Assembly: GCA_032207245.1 (NCBI GenBank)
Contig: CM063504.1
Location: forward strand, 17,807,951-17,871,950
Direction of reading: 5' to 3'
Length of the DNA stretch: 64,000 bases
Source: Pardosa pseudoannulata
Lineage: Eukaryota > Arthropoda > Arachnida > Araneae > Lycosidae
Both the position numbers and the translations under genes were made by a program. Below the pieces are notes generated by a model, which was not told the origin of the DNA, did no database searches, and saw only the letters and a program-made list of their open reading frames with translations. Every line of letters begins with the position of its first letter. The first letter of the stretch is position 1. Positions 50,748-61,942 of the stretch are shown in pieces.

Positions 50748-51376
50748 TTTAGTTTAGTTTAGTTTGGAGAGAAATGGTCTACAGTTCTGCTACACCAGGG
50801 GTAATGAGACCAGGACCTACTGCTTAAAGCCGATTCCGAACGTCTACAACCATCCATGTCAGAAGTAAAATTCGAACCCATTGTAGCATCACGCTACTGG
50901 GAAACTTTTATTTGTATTTGTTTGTGTATTTAAGGCTCGCTCTGACGTCAGTCGAACGTGTTCGTGAACGACACGTTCGTCAGTCGAACGTTGCTATCTG
51001 GGGGGTCCCCATGCCTCCATTCTGTCCTCCCTAACCTCTCCTCTAGAAAAGACAGAGATAGGGGTATGGGAGATTTCGAGTGATGTCACTAGGGTCAAGC
51101 TTCGTTTGATGTGGGAGAAGACGCTGAGAGTTGTCCGGCGGGCGAGGATGATTGGGCCGTGCCGAGAATGTAAATGATGTAAATATTTGTATATATCAGA
51201 ATAAATCTTTCTTTCTTCTCAATCTCGCTTGTTTTCGATGTGTCATCCTCATGAGGCCTATGAAGAACCATGCTCGACCATAATGCTACCAAAATTACCT
51301 ATTTTAGAGCTGGGACACCATGAACCCTGAAACCGAAGATCAACGCGCTACCCATTCAGTATTCGTTCGACCTTAA
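50748..51376 (-). mobile_element. SINE family 1, minus strand, split by a solo LTR
   Basis: The part at 50748-50881 carries the SINE 3' end and body (GCTACACCAGGGGTAATGAG, AAGCCGATTCCGAACGTCTA) up to ATTCGAACCCAT. The part at 51318-51376 resumes with CCATGAACCCTGAAACCGAA and the head (CTACCCATTCAGTATTCGTT). Joining the two restores the SINE order. Confidence 0.82.
50882..51317 (+). mobile_element. solo LTR inserted in a SINE
   Basis: TG...CA ends (TGTAGCATCACG and GAGCTGGGACA) lie between the two halves of a SINE. CCAT occurs immediately on both sides (50878-50881 and 51318-51321), a 4-base target duplication. AATAAA is at about 51200. It is about 436 bases with no internal coding region, so it is a solo LTR younger than the SINE. 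Confidence 0.75.
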
Positions 51377-52172
51377 TTCCAGTGAAATCTGAACACTAAA
51401 ACTTTTTGGGATTACAATATTCCTTGTACATTGTACAAGGAAGTAAAAAAGAAGGAAACGAAAGAAAGATAAGTTGCAAATATTGTGTGACAGAAACACT
51501 TAGTAGTTATTATTGGACGTAGTTTTACAGAAAGTTTCAGCAAATACTGTCTTTTGATGTTTTTCAAAGTATATTTTCTTATACATTAAACATTTAAGAC
51601 GAAGGGAAAGAATATTTCGAGACTTAAAATATTCATTATAGAAGCATTTTTCCTATTTCTCCAAAAAAAATGCTCTGCTGCTGTTATACTGAATTTTATT
51701 AAAAGTTCTTAGATGATGATCTAATTTTTAAAATATTATTTAGCTTTATCTTTCCAAGTAATATCATTTGAATATAACACCAAATGTTTAATTGAAATTC
51801 GTTTACATTTTAACTATTGAAATATGTATATTAAAAAGTAAATTTTTTATTAAATTAAAATAAAATATGTTTTATTTTGCAAATCAAAATTTTAATGTAT
51901 TTAAAAATAATTAAAAGCTGTTACAATTTTTAAAAGGATTAGACTTTATTATGCCCTCAAATAAAATACATCATTCATTTTAATGTAACAGAAGTTCACA
52001 GAATAAAAAAGATAACTTCTTATTGAAATAAAAAAATTGCATCTAATTTACATATTACAGAAATTATTTTGAGGGTACGTTTGATTGCAATTTTTTTTTC
52101 ACTGCGTATTTTAAAAATTTTAGAAATGCTTCATACAAAACAAAATAGTTTTTATAAAGTGTTAGATACTTA
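51377..52172. other. AT-rich stretch, nothing recognised
   Basis: No gene is supported. Confidence 0.35.
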
Positions 52173-53239
52173 TTAACGCTATCGCTGAGCATACCGCGAT
52201 TTCCACGGGCACTATAGATGTAGCAAAATTAGCTCAACCCGCGATTTCCGCAGGCATGTATTTTTAGTAGCCTATTTAACTGTGCAACCCGCTCTTTCCC
52301 CTTTATTCTTTCCTTTTGGATTTACTGTGATTTTTAATTGTTTATTTAGCTTTAAACTAGCAGAGGGCTTTAATTGCCCACATTTCTGCGAAAAATAGAA
52401 GAATTTTTTTGTAGAATTTTGAGCGCGCTTTTCATAGCTGAAAGATATCTGTCAGGAAGCATTTCGCGAGTGATATAACATATACTCCTGACGATATTTC
52501 CTCTACTGATAGCACTTCTGACTTTTATTTCAAGTATATTGAAGATAGTTATAGCGAAACTGATGAGAATTTCTCGGATTACTCTGCGGATAGTAAAGAA
52601 TCTGAAAATTTATTTTCTATTTAAAATGTTCGACAGTGGTGCAAAATTGATATGCAAAATATTCCAAAAGCTCCTACTTCATTTCCTTTCCTTGGAAATC
52701 TCGGACTAAATTCCACTATGGGAAATAATGCAACTGTTTTAGACTATTTTGAACTTTATTTTGACGAGGTTATGTTGCAAATAACAGTAAAAGAGACCAA
52801 CTGTACACGAGAGTAATAGAACCAGGAGACTAAATGCTCGACAATTTGCTAGCCATATACACCCAAATCGCATCAAGAAAGAGCCTCGTAGATAGTGTGC
52901 TGTCTGTTTTTAAAAAAACTGAAGGTGGAACAAAAAATTCGAAAAAAAAAAACGTGAATTTGGTGCAAGGATTGCGAGGTAGTACTTTGCATCGAGCCTT
53001 GTTTCTGAATTTATCATGCAAGGCTTCATTTCTAATAAATGTTTTCTAAGTCTTTTGAATTTTTTAATTAGTATATTAAAAAAAATACTATATTAAAAAA
53101 TCTATATTAAAAAAAAACTCTTTTACAAAAATTCTTTTATTTTAACTCTAAAATGTATATTGATTTGAAATATGTAATAAAAAAATTATGTAATTTTTTA
53201 ACCTATTTTGATAAAATAAATAAGCAGCGTGAGGGTTAA
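52173..53239 (+). mobile_element. piggyBac transposon, internally deleted
   Basis: TTAA at 52173-52176 and 53236-53239. Ends are TTAACGCTATCGCTGAGC and, in reverse complement, TTAACCCTCACGCTGC, weak inverted repeats. Inside is a recognisable piggyBac transposase N-terminus and C-terminal tail. At about 1.07 kb it lacks most of the catalytic region. It is the only transposase-bearing TTAA element in the window and thus a plausible relative of whatever moved the TTAA MITEs. Confidence 0.85.
52441..53046 (+). pseudogene. piggyBac transposase, deleted and interrupted
   Basis: The frame from about 52441 gives an acidic N-terminus (TPDDISSTDSTSDFYFKYIE, then SYSETDENFSDY), one in-frame TAA at about 52622, then RQWCKIDMQNIPKAPTSFPF, LGNLGLNSTMG, VLDYFELYFDEVMLQITVKE and TNCTRE. 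This is the entry into the piggyBac DDE_Tnp_1_7 domain ('..IPPPPP.FPF.G..G....LDFFELFFDEELLQ.IV.ETN'). After a stop, a frame reading RLNARQFASHIHPNRIKKEP gives the C-terminal region before the usual Cys-rich zinc-binding end, here eroded. The catalytic Asp residues fall in the deleted part, so it is inactive. Confidence 0.88.
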
Positions 53240-54273
53240 AGATCTTGGAAATATTTATCTTAAACAGAGCAGAACAATTTATTTTACTTTATTGAATAAA
53301 AAATAGGCTATTTTAAAGAAGTGCTTTTATCTCGAAAGATACTATACCCCCTTAACCCCGTAGGTTTGGATGATTTCTTCTCCCTTTGATGATCTTTCAA
53401 AACATGCCTGCAAGAAGCTCAAAATCCGTTATAAACCTGCTAAAATTCTGTACAGCATTAGCTTGTCAGCTGATAGATGAATATTCTTCAAGAATAAGTT
53501 ATAATTATGAAAAGTATTTTTAAATCGCTTTCATTTAACAAGAAGAGCGATAAAAATGCTATATAAAGTAACGATTTTATATGAAGATTTAGTTACGCCT
53601 CTGGCAAATAGATGGCGAAACTAGTTTAAAATCTAGTTTGGAATTCATTTGGGATTCTAAGTACACTGAACCGTTTTTTGAATTTACCAAACTGATTTTT
53701 AGTTTTTTCTATTCTATTTTTTATTCTTGAATATTGTATTGCCTCCGGATTTCAACCTATGTACAAAATTTCTGATCTCTAGTTAGTCAAGTAGGTAGTT
53801 AAAATTTGATCTCAAAATATCAACTGACACACAAGTGAAGTTAAGTAAAAGAGTTTAAAACGGAAAGTTCGTCCTATTAGTTATCAAGCAAAGAAGTGTG
53901 CAGTTCCGAATGATATACACTCAGCAAGTATGGTAAATCTTACCAAAGTTCGTTTCTATCTATAGACAATGAATTAAATGTAGCACAAAGTCTGAAAAAA
54001 TGTGGACCACTACACGTGTACAGGATGTACCCCTATAGATTGCAACAAGTTTCTCATCTGTCCATGGCAAAAATCCCCATTAAATTTAATTTTCCCTATG
54101 ATTTTAAATGATTCCAATAGAAATATACTTACCACCCCTAGAATTTAAATGTAAACATAACACTGACCAAAATAAAGAACATTTCCTTAAATTCCCTTTC
54201 TTCTAATTGATAACAAAACACAAAAGAAAAGTAAATGACCCGATAAAGGGTTATTAAAAAACTTTAACAAATT
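53240..54273. other. AT-rich stretch, nothing recognised
   Basis: No gene is supported. Confidence 0.35.
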
Positions 54274-54569
54274 TTAACACATTGTATGCGGGACACGTAC
54301 TGGTACGTTTTCTGATGACTGAAACTTGAGCGCTGGTCACGTATTAGTATGGGTTAGTGTAACAACATGGTTTGTTTGTGAGTACAAAAATAACGGCATA
54401 TACAGGAAATCGAAGCCGAATGTTCTTGTCTACTAGACAGATTCTGAAAAAAATTAGACAAATAAAAACTAGTTTTTACATCAGTCGATGCGGAGCCACA
54501 GAACGGGAAGTTTGATTAAAAAATCAATTTAGGTTTAAAAGTAACTTTATATTTATCCTTGCGAAAATG

Positions 54570-54626
<57 letters not shown>

Positions 54627-54630
54627 TATA

Positions 54631-54677
<47 letters not shown>

Positions 54678-54851
54678 TATTTGTCTATTTATATATTTGT
54701 TTATATATTTCAATATAAAATACGAAAAGTTGGTTAAAAAATTAAATAATTTTTTATCTATTGAGATTTAACTGAATAACTAAATTTATGTTCAAAACGC
54801 CCGCTCCCGGTACAATTCCGCTGCAAAATGTACCCACACACAATGTGTTAA
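54274..54851. mobile_element. TTAA-flanked MITE (family B), copy 2
   Basis: TTAACACATTGTATGCGGGACA on the left and CACACAATGTGTTAA on the right. It aligns to 17847-18364, sharing AAGCCGAATGTTCTTGT, AAACTAGTTTTTACATCAGT and AACGCCCGCTCCCGGTACAA. A TA tract (54575-54675) has expanded at a place where copy 1 has only short TATATATTTAATA. Confidence 0.82.
54575..54675. repeat. (TA)n microsatellite inside the MITE
   Basis: About 50 TA units with two short interruptions. Confidence 0.95.
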
Positions 54852-55256
54852 GAACCTACTTATAAATATGGAAGATATAACTGTAAATTATGAATTAGGG
54901 AGCAATGAACGAGCAAAGATGTTCCTCCATTTGTTAATATTGATTTTTTTTTTCGAATTTAATAATGTAAGGTCTTAACGTAACTGCATTTCCAGGAACT
55001 TTCTCATCATTAAATTGTTACAGCAATATGTCCGGAAGTTGTACAGCCAATTTTGATATTTCTAATGATGTGTAGTAAGAAGTAAAGTTTTTAATAAGAT
55101 GTTTAGTATCCAATCCTTAATGTTTTATCGGAACCAGAGCAAATTTATTTTTATGGATAAGTTAAAATAATTAGTACTAGAGTCTGCATCTATAAGTTTT
55201 ATATAAAAAGATTTGTGAATCAAGGCGTATTGGGCCGATATTTAAATTATAAAGAG
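54852..55256. other. AT-rich stretch, nothing recognised
   Basis: No gene is supported. Confidence 0.35.
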
Positions 55257-56883
55257 TAGGGGAGACCGGGGCATCTTGGGACACTTTTCAGTTTAACATT
55301 TTTATGAATTTTTTTAAAGCTAATAAAAAAAAATAAGTATTAATGCACATATTGACATCATATCTGCTTCTTATAAACATTAAATCTACTTAATATCTCA
55401 TTTAGTTAAGGAGTAATAAAAGAAATAAAATACCTTTTCAATGTCCCAACCTGTCCCACTGTATGGGGTAGGTTGGGACACTAAATAAAAAAAACAAAAT
55501 ACTGTTCAAATTATTTTTATTAACTGTTATAAAAGAGAAATGCCTGAAAACTGTTCAAGTTAATACATTTTTTTTTAACAAATCTTATATTTGATGCCAG
55601 CAAATTCTTCTTTAACATCTAACAAAATGCACCTTTGACCTATTGTTTCTTTAGGAGTGTTTAACTTCACAAGAATATGAGCATTTACAGCAGAATACTT
55701 CCTGTTTGTTTTTGTTGTTCTCACCATTTTTTTCTGAAACAAAAAAAAAGTTAATAAATTAATATTTTGACATGTTAAATCATCAATTAAAAATTAGGCA
55801 CCAAAATATTAATTATTTTGCTTGAATTGATATTTGTTTACACTTTTTAAAGTGTCCCAAGGTGCCCCATCTATGTGTGTCCCAACCTGCCCCATTTTAC
55901 ATAGTATCTTTTGGTAACTACTATACAGTTAGGTTTAACAATACAGTTTATTTATTAGCATAGAAATAATAATAAATGAATAATCTTTCATAACAATACA
56001 CTTTTTTTAATTTTTAAATTTTTTTTTCAAAAAAATTACTTTTTAAAATGCACATTGATGTAATTTTGGGTTATTCAAAACAAAGAAAATGAAATTGTTC
56101 CTTACCTATAAGCACTATCTTCATCAAAATTCTTTGAGAAGTGAAGAGTAATGTCATCTATCAATAAACCTCTAAGCGGTTCGCACGTACAATTCCGCCA
56201 AACCGATGATGTCTTCAAAGCGGTTGTCACGTACAATTTTCAATCTCCAAAAACGTTCCGATAATGGATGTAATGTACATTACTGCCAGTGTTTTTCACT
56301 ATGGAGTTTTGAGGTAGGAGGGTCAGGTCGATTGTTTAGGAACTGCACACCTACTCCCGGAGGCATAAAGACGCTGATAGCTTTTCATGGCTTTGTAAAT
56401 CTCTCTTTCGAAGTATTTCGTCTGCGGTAACAAATGTATCTCTAATTGCACCACTTAAATAGCTTGGATGACTTTCGTAAAAAAGATATAAATCATTCTC
56501 TTGAAGAATACTTTTATTTGTACTTTTAGAACCCATTATTTTTTATGGGATGATCTTCGAGACTTGACGAGCTTTATGTGTATTAAAAATTAACAATCTA
56601 TAATGTCTATTTATATATCTATTTATAACCTGAAGTAAAGGGACAGTAATGAGGGTGGGTTTCCCATATTCCAATCTAGTCGACAAAGGGTGAAGTAAAA
56701 AATCGTAAAACACTTTGGTCACTAACACAATGAAACTTTAGCATATTTTTTGGAGACTTTTTTTCCTCGGTGTGTTCCACTCGGAGGGATACACATGAGC
56801 ACTAATTCCTGGTTGCAAATTAAAGCCTGAAAATAAAGGTGTCCCAAGGTGGGCTATGTCCCAAGGTGCCCCACTCTCCCCTA
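55257..56883. mobile_element. TIR DNA transposon with CCAAG/GGGAC subterminal repeats
   Basis: Left end TAGGGGAGACCGGGGCATCT, right end in reverse complement TAGGGGAGAGTGGGGCACCT, both continuing TGGGAC. Near 55440-55485 and 55850-55898 the motifs GTCCCAACCTG and GTCCCAAGGTGCCCCAT recur, as subterminal transposase-binding repeats would. Without the nested element (56164-56792) it is about 1.0 kb. No transposase is preserved. I cannot name the superfamily from the ends. Confidence 0.75.
56164..56792 (+). mobile_element. piggyBac-type non-autonomous element (family A), copy 3
   Basis: It aligns to copies at 7771, 33191 and 58234. Both terminal TTAA sites are mutated (TAAACCTCTAAGCGG left, CGGAGGGATAC right). 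A minus strand frame has KSTNKSILQENDLYLFYESH, then LSGAIRDTFVTADEILRK and RDLQSHEKLSASLC. It is nested in the TIR transposon. Confidence 0.82.
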
Positions 56884-57984
56884 AGTTATAAAGTTATTTT
56901 GTTTTCTGTTAAATTATGATATCATAAATTATCATTGACAAATTTATTACCTGCAAGGAATTGTGGAAAAATGTTTGAAATTCGAACGACAGCATTGAAG
57001 TTTCAAACAGATTAATTTATCATTTGTCAATTTTTCAATATTTAGAAGGTAGGATGAATATCCGTAAGTTTACTTTAAATTTCTATGTATCCTTTTGTAT
57101 TATTTAAAATCTATTATCAATAAAATAAAAGCAATGCAAAACTATCATACTTTTTAAGCATTAAACGTTAATATTCATAGTTTGAATAACAGAGTGCTTT
57201 GGTATATCGAGACATAAAGTTATAATAATTTTTTTCCTTCAATACTTATTTCCGGCACGCTATCTGATACTTAGTTCTACGTGTACCCTTCAGGAAGAGT
57301 TCTAAAACCTCCATTAGAGTTGAGATCATATGAGAATCTTTAGTATTACCTAATACTATTTGTGATGGGTTGATAGGTATCGTTCAGTTTACCCTAAATC
57401 TTTAATCTCTTCAGATACCTTAATGATAACTTGATGACAGCACAAAATCGACATCAATGGGGATAAAGTTAATGTGGTCATTTATCTAAGTATGGATGTT
57501 TTGGCGTTTTAGTAAGTTATTTAAAGTTTTACTTTGTTCTTTCATAGAATTGAATGTCATTTCTTCTGAAGATCGCTTTAAAATTCTTTAAGTACATAAC
57601 GAACATTATAATATGCTTACAATATGCTTATACCGCTATAAAGCAATTATATTTTGTTTTCTTAAAGTGTATGCTCTTTTAAATCTTAAAAGACATATTG
57701 TTCTCGTGTGACCTCCTACTTTTCTTTCTAAACCCCTTCAGATACCCCAAGAAATTCCGCTCTATTTAGAACGGTCTTTGATACGTCCGAAAACTACTAT
57801 TTAATTTAGTTGAACTAAACAGTTATGTGCAAGTTGAGAAAGAGGACTTTTATTTTAAAATTCAGATTGTTATATAATCTTTAATTGACTTAAAAATTGT
57901 CATTTTTGTGATTTTTCATCATATTTGAATCTATCAGACTCAAATATTTTTCCCTAACGCAGCTGGCAATACAGGCACTATAAG
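56884..57984. other. AT-rich stretch, nothing recognised
   Basis: No gene is supported. Confidence 0.35.
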
Positions 57985-58890
57985 CCTTTATGCCAATATG
58001 AGTCTGCGAAGCTGTTACCCATTTAGTACCACCCGAAGAGCACGTGTAACTTATGGTATTTTACGGCCGTAAGTAACATTACCCCTGCTGAGTCCTCGTA
58101 ATTTTGAAGCAATGACCAAGCATAAGACCCTCCCCCCCAGGCTTGGTCTGCCCCCACCCCCACTCTAGAGGTATCGTTTGAGAACTTGAAAGACATTGCG
58201 ACTACGAAAATATTTTACGTGCCCCGGTCACCTTTAACCCTCCGAGTGGATCACACCGTGGAAAAGAAGTCTCCAAAAATACGCTAAAGGTTTATTGTGT
58301 CAGTGGCCAAAGCGTTCTATGATTTTTTACTTCACCCTTTGTCGACTTGAATGGAATACGGGAAACCCACCCTCGTTATTGTCCCTTTACTTCCGGTTAT
58401 AAATAGGTATATAAATAGATATTATAGATTGTTAATTTTTAATACACATAAAGTTCATCAAGTCTCGATTATCCCATAAGAAATTATGGATTCTAAAAGT
58501 ACAAATAAAAATATTCATTGAGAGAATTATTTATATTTTTTTTACGAAAGTCATCCATGATATTTGAGTGGTGCAATTAGAGATACGTCTATTACCGCAA
58601 ACGAAATACTCCGAAATAGAGATTTATAAAGCCATGAAAAGCTATAAGCGTCTTTGTACCTCAGGGAGTAGGGGTAAATCCCTCAATAAATGTCAGTCAA
58701 AGAGGGGTGCAGTTCTTAAACAATCGACCTGACCCTCCTACCTCTAACACTGGCAGAAATGTACATTACATTCACTTTCAGAACGTTTTTGGGGGTCGAA
58801 AATTGTACTTGACAACCACTTTGAAGTCATCATCGGTTTGGCGGAATTATACGTGTGAACCGCTTAGAGAGTTAACGAACACGGAAGACT
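57985..58890 (-). mobile_element. SINE family 2, minus strand, split by a piggyBac-type element
   Basis: 57985-58237 carries the body (CTCTAGAGGTATCGTTTGAG, CATTGCGACTACGAAAAT, GTGCCCCGGTCACCTTTAA). After the insertion, CGAACACGGA continues as in the head side of the copy at 36541 (in reverse complement CACCTTTAAACGAACTCGG). Joining at TTAA restores the SINE. Confidence 0.75.
58234..58875 (-). mobile_element. piggyBac-type non-autonomous element (family A), copy 4
   Basis: TTAA at 58234-58237 and 58872-58875. Ends TTAACCCTCCGAG and, in reverse complement, TTAACTCTCTAAGCGG. It is inverted relative to copies 1-3. It sits at a TTAA inside SINE family 2, so the target site can be seen before and after. 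The shared frame here reads LSGAIRDTSITANEILRNRDL and is broken by stops. Confidence 0.88.
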
Positions 58891-59868
58891 CAAATATTGT
58901 ATAGGATAGCATTCTCCAGCAGAGACACACAAATTGAAAAATTTATCCCTTGTAGTAAATGAAAATAATATTTATATAACTTCAAAAAGGCTTCAAAAAG
59001 GGTGGAGGAAGTGATAGTTTTTAAAAGTTCTTAAATAGCCAATATTTTTGCTCTGTCCTAAAACATATGTCAGCCAAATTTCTTCACAATCGGGGCATTA
59101 GTTTAGGAAGAAGTATAGATCATACATACACACCAGCATACATTCATATATGCAATTACTTATACCAAAATAAATAGATAGTTATACATATACATCGTGG
59201 ACAGTATTAATTCTGAAGAAAATGTAAAATCATTTCCAGAATAGAAATACCAAAATTTGGCGAACATTACGTGCGTTTTTGGCAAGAAAATCAAACTTCT
59301 GTTTATATAGTGGGTTTGACACGATTTTCATTAAATCTAAGAGTATATTACACTTTCAAATATTTTTCAAATAGTGCATAACATAGCGTAGAATTATCAG
59401 TTGTCGTAAATAGCCAGTTATGATCAAGTACTTTTTAACTTTGTTTCTGAACCTATGCAGTTAATGTTCCAAACTAGTTTTGTTCTGACCAAACAATGAA
59501 TGGAAGTTGTATTTTGTTATTTATTTATTTTCAGATGATGAGCCGAGAGATGGGTCAATACACTGAAGCATTATTCTGCAGAAAAATAGGAAGAGTTTAT
59601 AAAGTTCAGATTAAATGTTCGGTAGAATAAAAATAGCTATTCATACCTAAAATTATGAAAAGTAAAAATAATAGAATACTTTTGTCGCTTAATATTTACA
59701 AAAGAAGAGAAAAACTTTATTTTTTTACTAAAAAATCAGCCACATATTTTTTTTTCATTTTTCTCCTTTGTTCCATAGGAGGAAAAAATCATTTTCTAAT
59801 TTTCGCCTTGTTTCAAGACATTCTTTTTTATTTGGTTTGCTCTCAATATCTACAGTCTAATTTTTTTT
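58891..59868. other. AT-rich stretch, nothing recognised
   Basis: No gene is supported. Confidence 0.35.
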
Positions 59869-59881
59869 CTGGGTTACCTAT

Positions 59882-60013
59882 AGTTATACTCGGACCTACT
59901 GCTTAAAAACAATTTTGAACGGCTACAAATATCCATGCCGGGAGTGAGATTTGAACCCCAAAACTCCGGTACCATAGAAAAGCGCCCTACACATTCGGTC
60001 ATCGATCGGCTCT
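59882..60013 (-). mobile_element. SINE family 1 fragment, minus strand (copy also at 60574-60705)
   Basis: GGACCTACTGCTTAAAAACA, GAACGGCTACAAATATCCAT, AAACTCCGGTACCATAGAAA and the head ending in CATTCGGTCATCGATCGGC. The 3' end is missing. Confidence 0.8.
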
Positions 60014-60164
60014 TTTTTCTATTTGGATTATTTTCTTTTATCAATTCCTTGCTCTTTCAATAACTTTGAAATAATTCTTCACGATCATCCAATGAGAATT
60101 TTTTTTACCCATTTTCTTCAATTCCCCATTCTTCTTCATAAGTCCGCTCTTCTTCTCTTCTAAT

Positions 60165-60269
60165 GAGCCGAACGAGGACTGAATTGTTAAGGCACTAATC
60201 TTCGGTACTGGAGTTCGTGGGTTTGAATCCCACTGTGGCATGAATGTTCGTAGCTGTTCGTTATCGACT
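60165..60269 (+). mobile_element. SINE family 1, 5' part (copy also at 60857-60961)
   Basis: GCCGAACGAGGACTGAATTG head, B box GGTTTGAATCCCACTG, TTCGTAGCTGTTCGTTATCG, ending at GACTTTAA where the MITE begins. The 3' part of this SINE is found after the second MITE at 61251-61320. With 59882-60013 it forms an inverted SINE pair about 150 bases apart. Confidence 0.85.
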
Positions 60270-60558
60270 TTAACATTAGATTGCCCAAGGCAGTCATTTT
60301 GACTGTTTTTTAATTTCAATTAGAAAAACAATTATGAAATATAATGACACAATTTCTTAGAATTTGGCGACTTTTTCTATAACATATAAATATGTTTATG
60401 AATAATTGTAGTTACTTCCGCCCTCCTTTATTATATAATATTAAAAATTAATTTTAAACAAATTTCTTTACATATTTGTTATTTTTTCACAATGCAGTCA
60501 TTTTGACTGTTTTTGGGCAATATAGGCATACAAGAAATCTCGGGCAATCTAGTGTTAA
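60270..60558. mobile_element. TTAA MITE (family D), copy 1
   Basis: TTAA at both ends. Ends TTAACATTAGATTGCCC and, in reverse complement, TTAACACTAGATTGCCC. A subterminal GCAGTCATTTTGACTGTTTT occurs at both sides in the same orientation; the word is itself partly palindromic. It was inserted at a TTAA inside a SINE. Confidence 0.88.
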
Positions 60559-60961
60559 GTCTGGGTTACCTATAGTTATACTCGGACCTACTGCTTAAAA
60601 ACAATTTTGAACGGCTACAAATATCCATGCCGGGAGTGAGATTTGAACCCCAAAACTCCGGTACCATAGAAAAGCGCCCTACACATTCGGTCATCGATCG
60701 GCTCTTTTTTCTATTTGGATTATTTTCTTTTATCAATTCCTTGCTCTTTCAATAACTTTGAAATAATTCTTCACGATCATCCAATGAGAATTTTTTTTAC
60801 CCATTTTCTTCAATTCCCCATTCTTCTTCATAAGTCCGCTCTTCTTCTCTTCTAATGAGCCGAACGAGGACTGAATTGTTAAGGCACTAATCTTCGGTAC
60901 TGGAGTTCGTGGGTTTGAATCCCACTGTGGCATGAATGTTCGTAGCTGTTCGTTATCGACT

Positions 60962-61250
60962 TTAACATTAGATTGCCCAAGGCAGTCATTTTGACTGTTT
61001 TTTAATTTCAATTAGAAAAACAATTATGAAATATAATGACACAATTTCTTAGAATTTGGCGACTTTTTCTATAACATATAAATATGTTTATGAATAATTG
61101 TAGTTACTTCCGCCCTCCTTTATTATATAATATTAAAAATTAATTTTAAACAAATTTCTTTACATATTTGTTATTTTTTCACAATGCAGTCATTTTGACT
61201 GTTTTTGGGCAATATAGGCATACAAGAAATCTCGGGCAATCTAGTGTTAA
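60962..61250. mobile_element. TTAA MITE (family D), copy 2 (by tandem duplication)
   Basis: Same as copy 1, offset by 692 bases. Its right TTAA runs directly into the SINE 3' part (TTAA|GCAGTAAGTTCCGGTCTC), so this copy marks the original insertion's right border. Confidence 0.88.
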
Positions 61251-61325
61251 GCAGTAAGTTCCGGTCTCATTACCCTTCGTGAACCAAAATGTAGACGGTA
61301 TCGCACCTAACCAAAACCAAAACCA
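61247..61325 (+). mobile_element. SINE family 1, 3' part separated by the MITE
   Basis: GCAGTAAGTTCCGGTCTCAT, TACCCTTCGTGAACCAAAAT and GTAGACGGTATCGCACC, then a CCAAAA-rich tail. It completes the SINE begun at 60165/60857. Confidence 0.85.
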
Positions 61326-61471
61326 AACTTCTCTTCTTATGAGAGATTAGTCATTAAGAGTCACAGAGTCCGTTTAAATACATTTCATGACATCGCAGCT
61401 TCCAAAGAAACGAAGCCTAACTCATGTCAAAATTTCAGAACTTCTATTAGAGTGTACTTATTTGAGAATAC

Positions 61472-61650
61472 TTAACGATGTCCGAATGGGTACGGCGTTG
61501 TTTTTCGGTACCAGAATCCATTGGTTTCAATCCCACTGCGGTCATGGATGCTCGTACCCGTTCGGATTCCTATTCAAGCAGTAGGTCTCAGTCTTATTTT
61601 CCACGTATAGCAAAAATGTCGACAATAGCGCTTCAAATTAACCAACCAAC
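61472..61650 (+). mobile_element. SINE family 1
   Basis: AACGATGTCCGAATGGGTAC head, B box GGTTTCAATCCCACTG, CGTACCCGTTCGGATTCC, AGCAGTAGGTCTCAGTCTTA, AGCAAAAATGTCGACAATAG and a CCAACCAAC tail. The next MITE starts just behind its tail. Confidence 0.82.
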
Positions 61651-61653
61651 TAT

Positions 61654-61942
61654 TTAACACTAGATTGCCCAAGGCAGTCATTTTGACTGTTTTTTAGTTT
61701 CAATTAGAAAAACAATTATGAAATATAATGACACAATTTCTTAGAATTTGGCGACTTTTTCTATAACATATAAATGGGTTTATGAATAATTGTAGTTACT
61801 TCCGCCCTCCTTTATTATATAATATTAAAAATTAATTTTAAACAAATTTCTTTACATATTTGTTATTTTTTCACAATGCAGTCATTTTGACTGCTTTGGG
61901 GCAATATAGGTATACAAGAAATCTCGGGCAATCTAGTGTTAA
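61654..61942. mobile_element. TTAA MITE (family D), copy 3
   Basis: TTAACACTAGATTGCCC ... GGGCAATCTAGTGTTAA, 289 bases. It differs from copies 1 and 2 at a handful of positions (for example TAAATGGGTTT for TAAATATGTTT), so it is an independent insertion. Confidence 0.9.

Larger units (their letters stand above)
59869..61251 (+). repeat. 692-base tandem duplication, apparently identical copies
   Basis: 59869-60560 and 60561-61252 read the same base for base as far as I can compare. Each copy contains a minus strand SINE fragment, a unique spacer, a plus strand SINE 5' part and a TTAA MITE. The junction is TTAAG|TCTGGG. The 92-codon minus strand frame (60041-60319 and 60733-61011) is present in both only because of the duplication and crosses a SINE. 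Confidence 0.95.

Noticed and set aside
60041..60319. A 92-codon minus strand frame present twice
   Set aside because: The second copy exists only because of the 692-base duplication. The frame runs through a SINE in antisense (QWDSNPRTPVPK is its B-box region) and part of a MITE.
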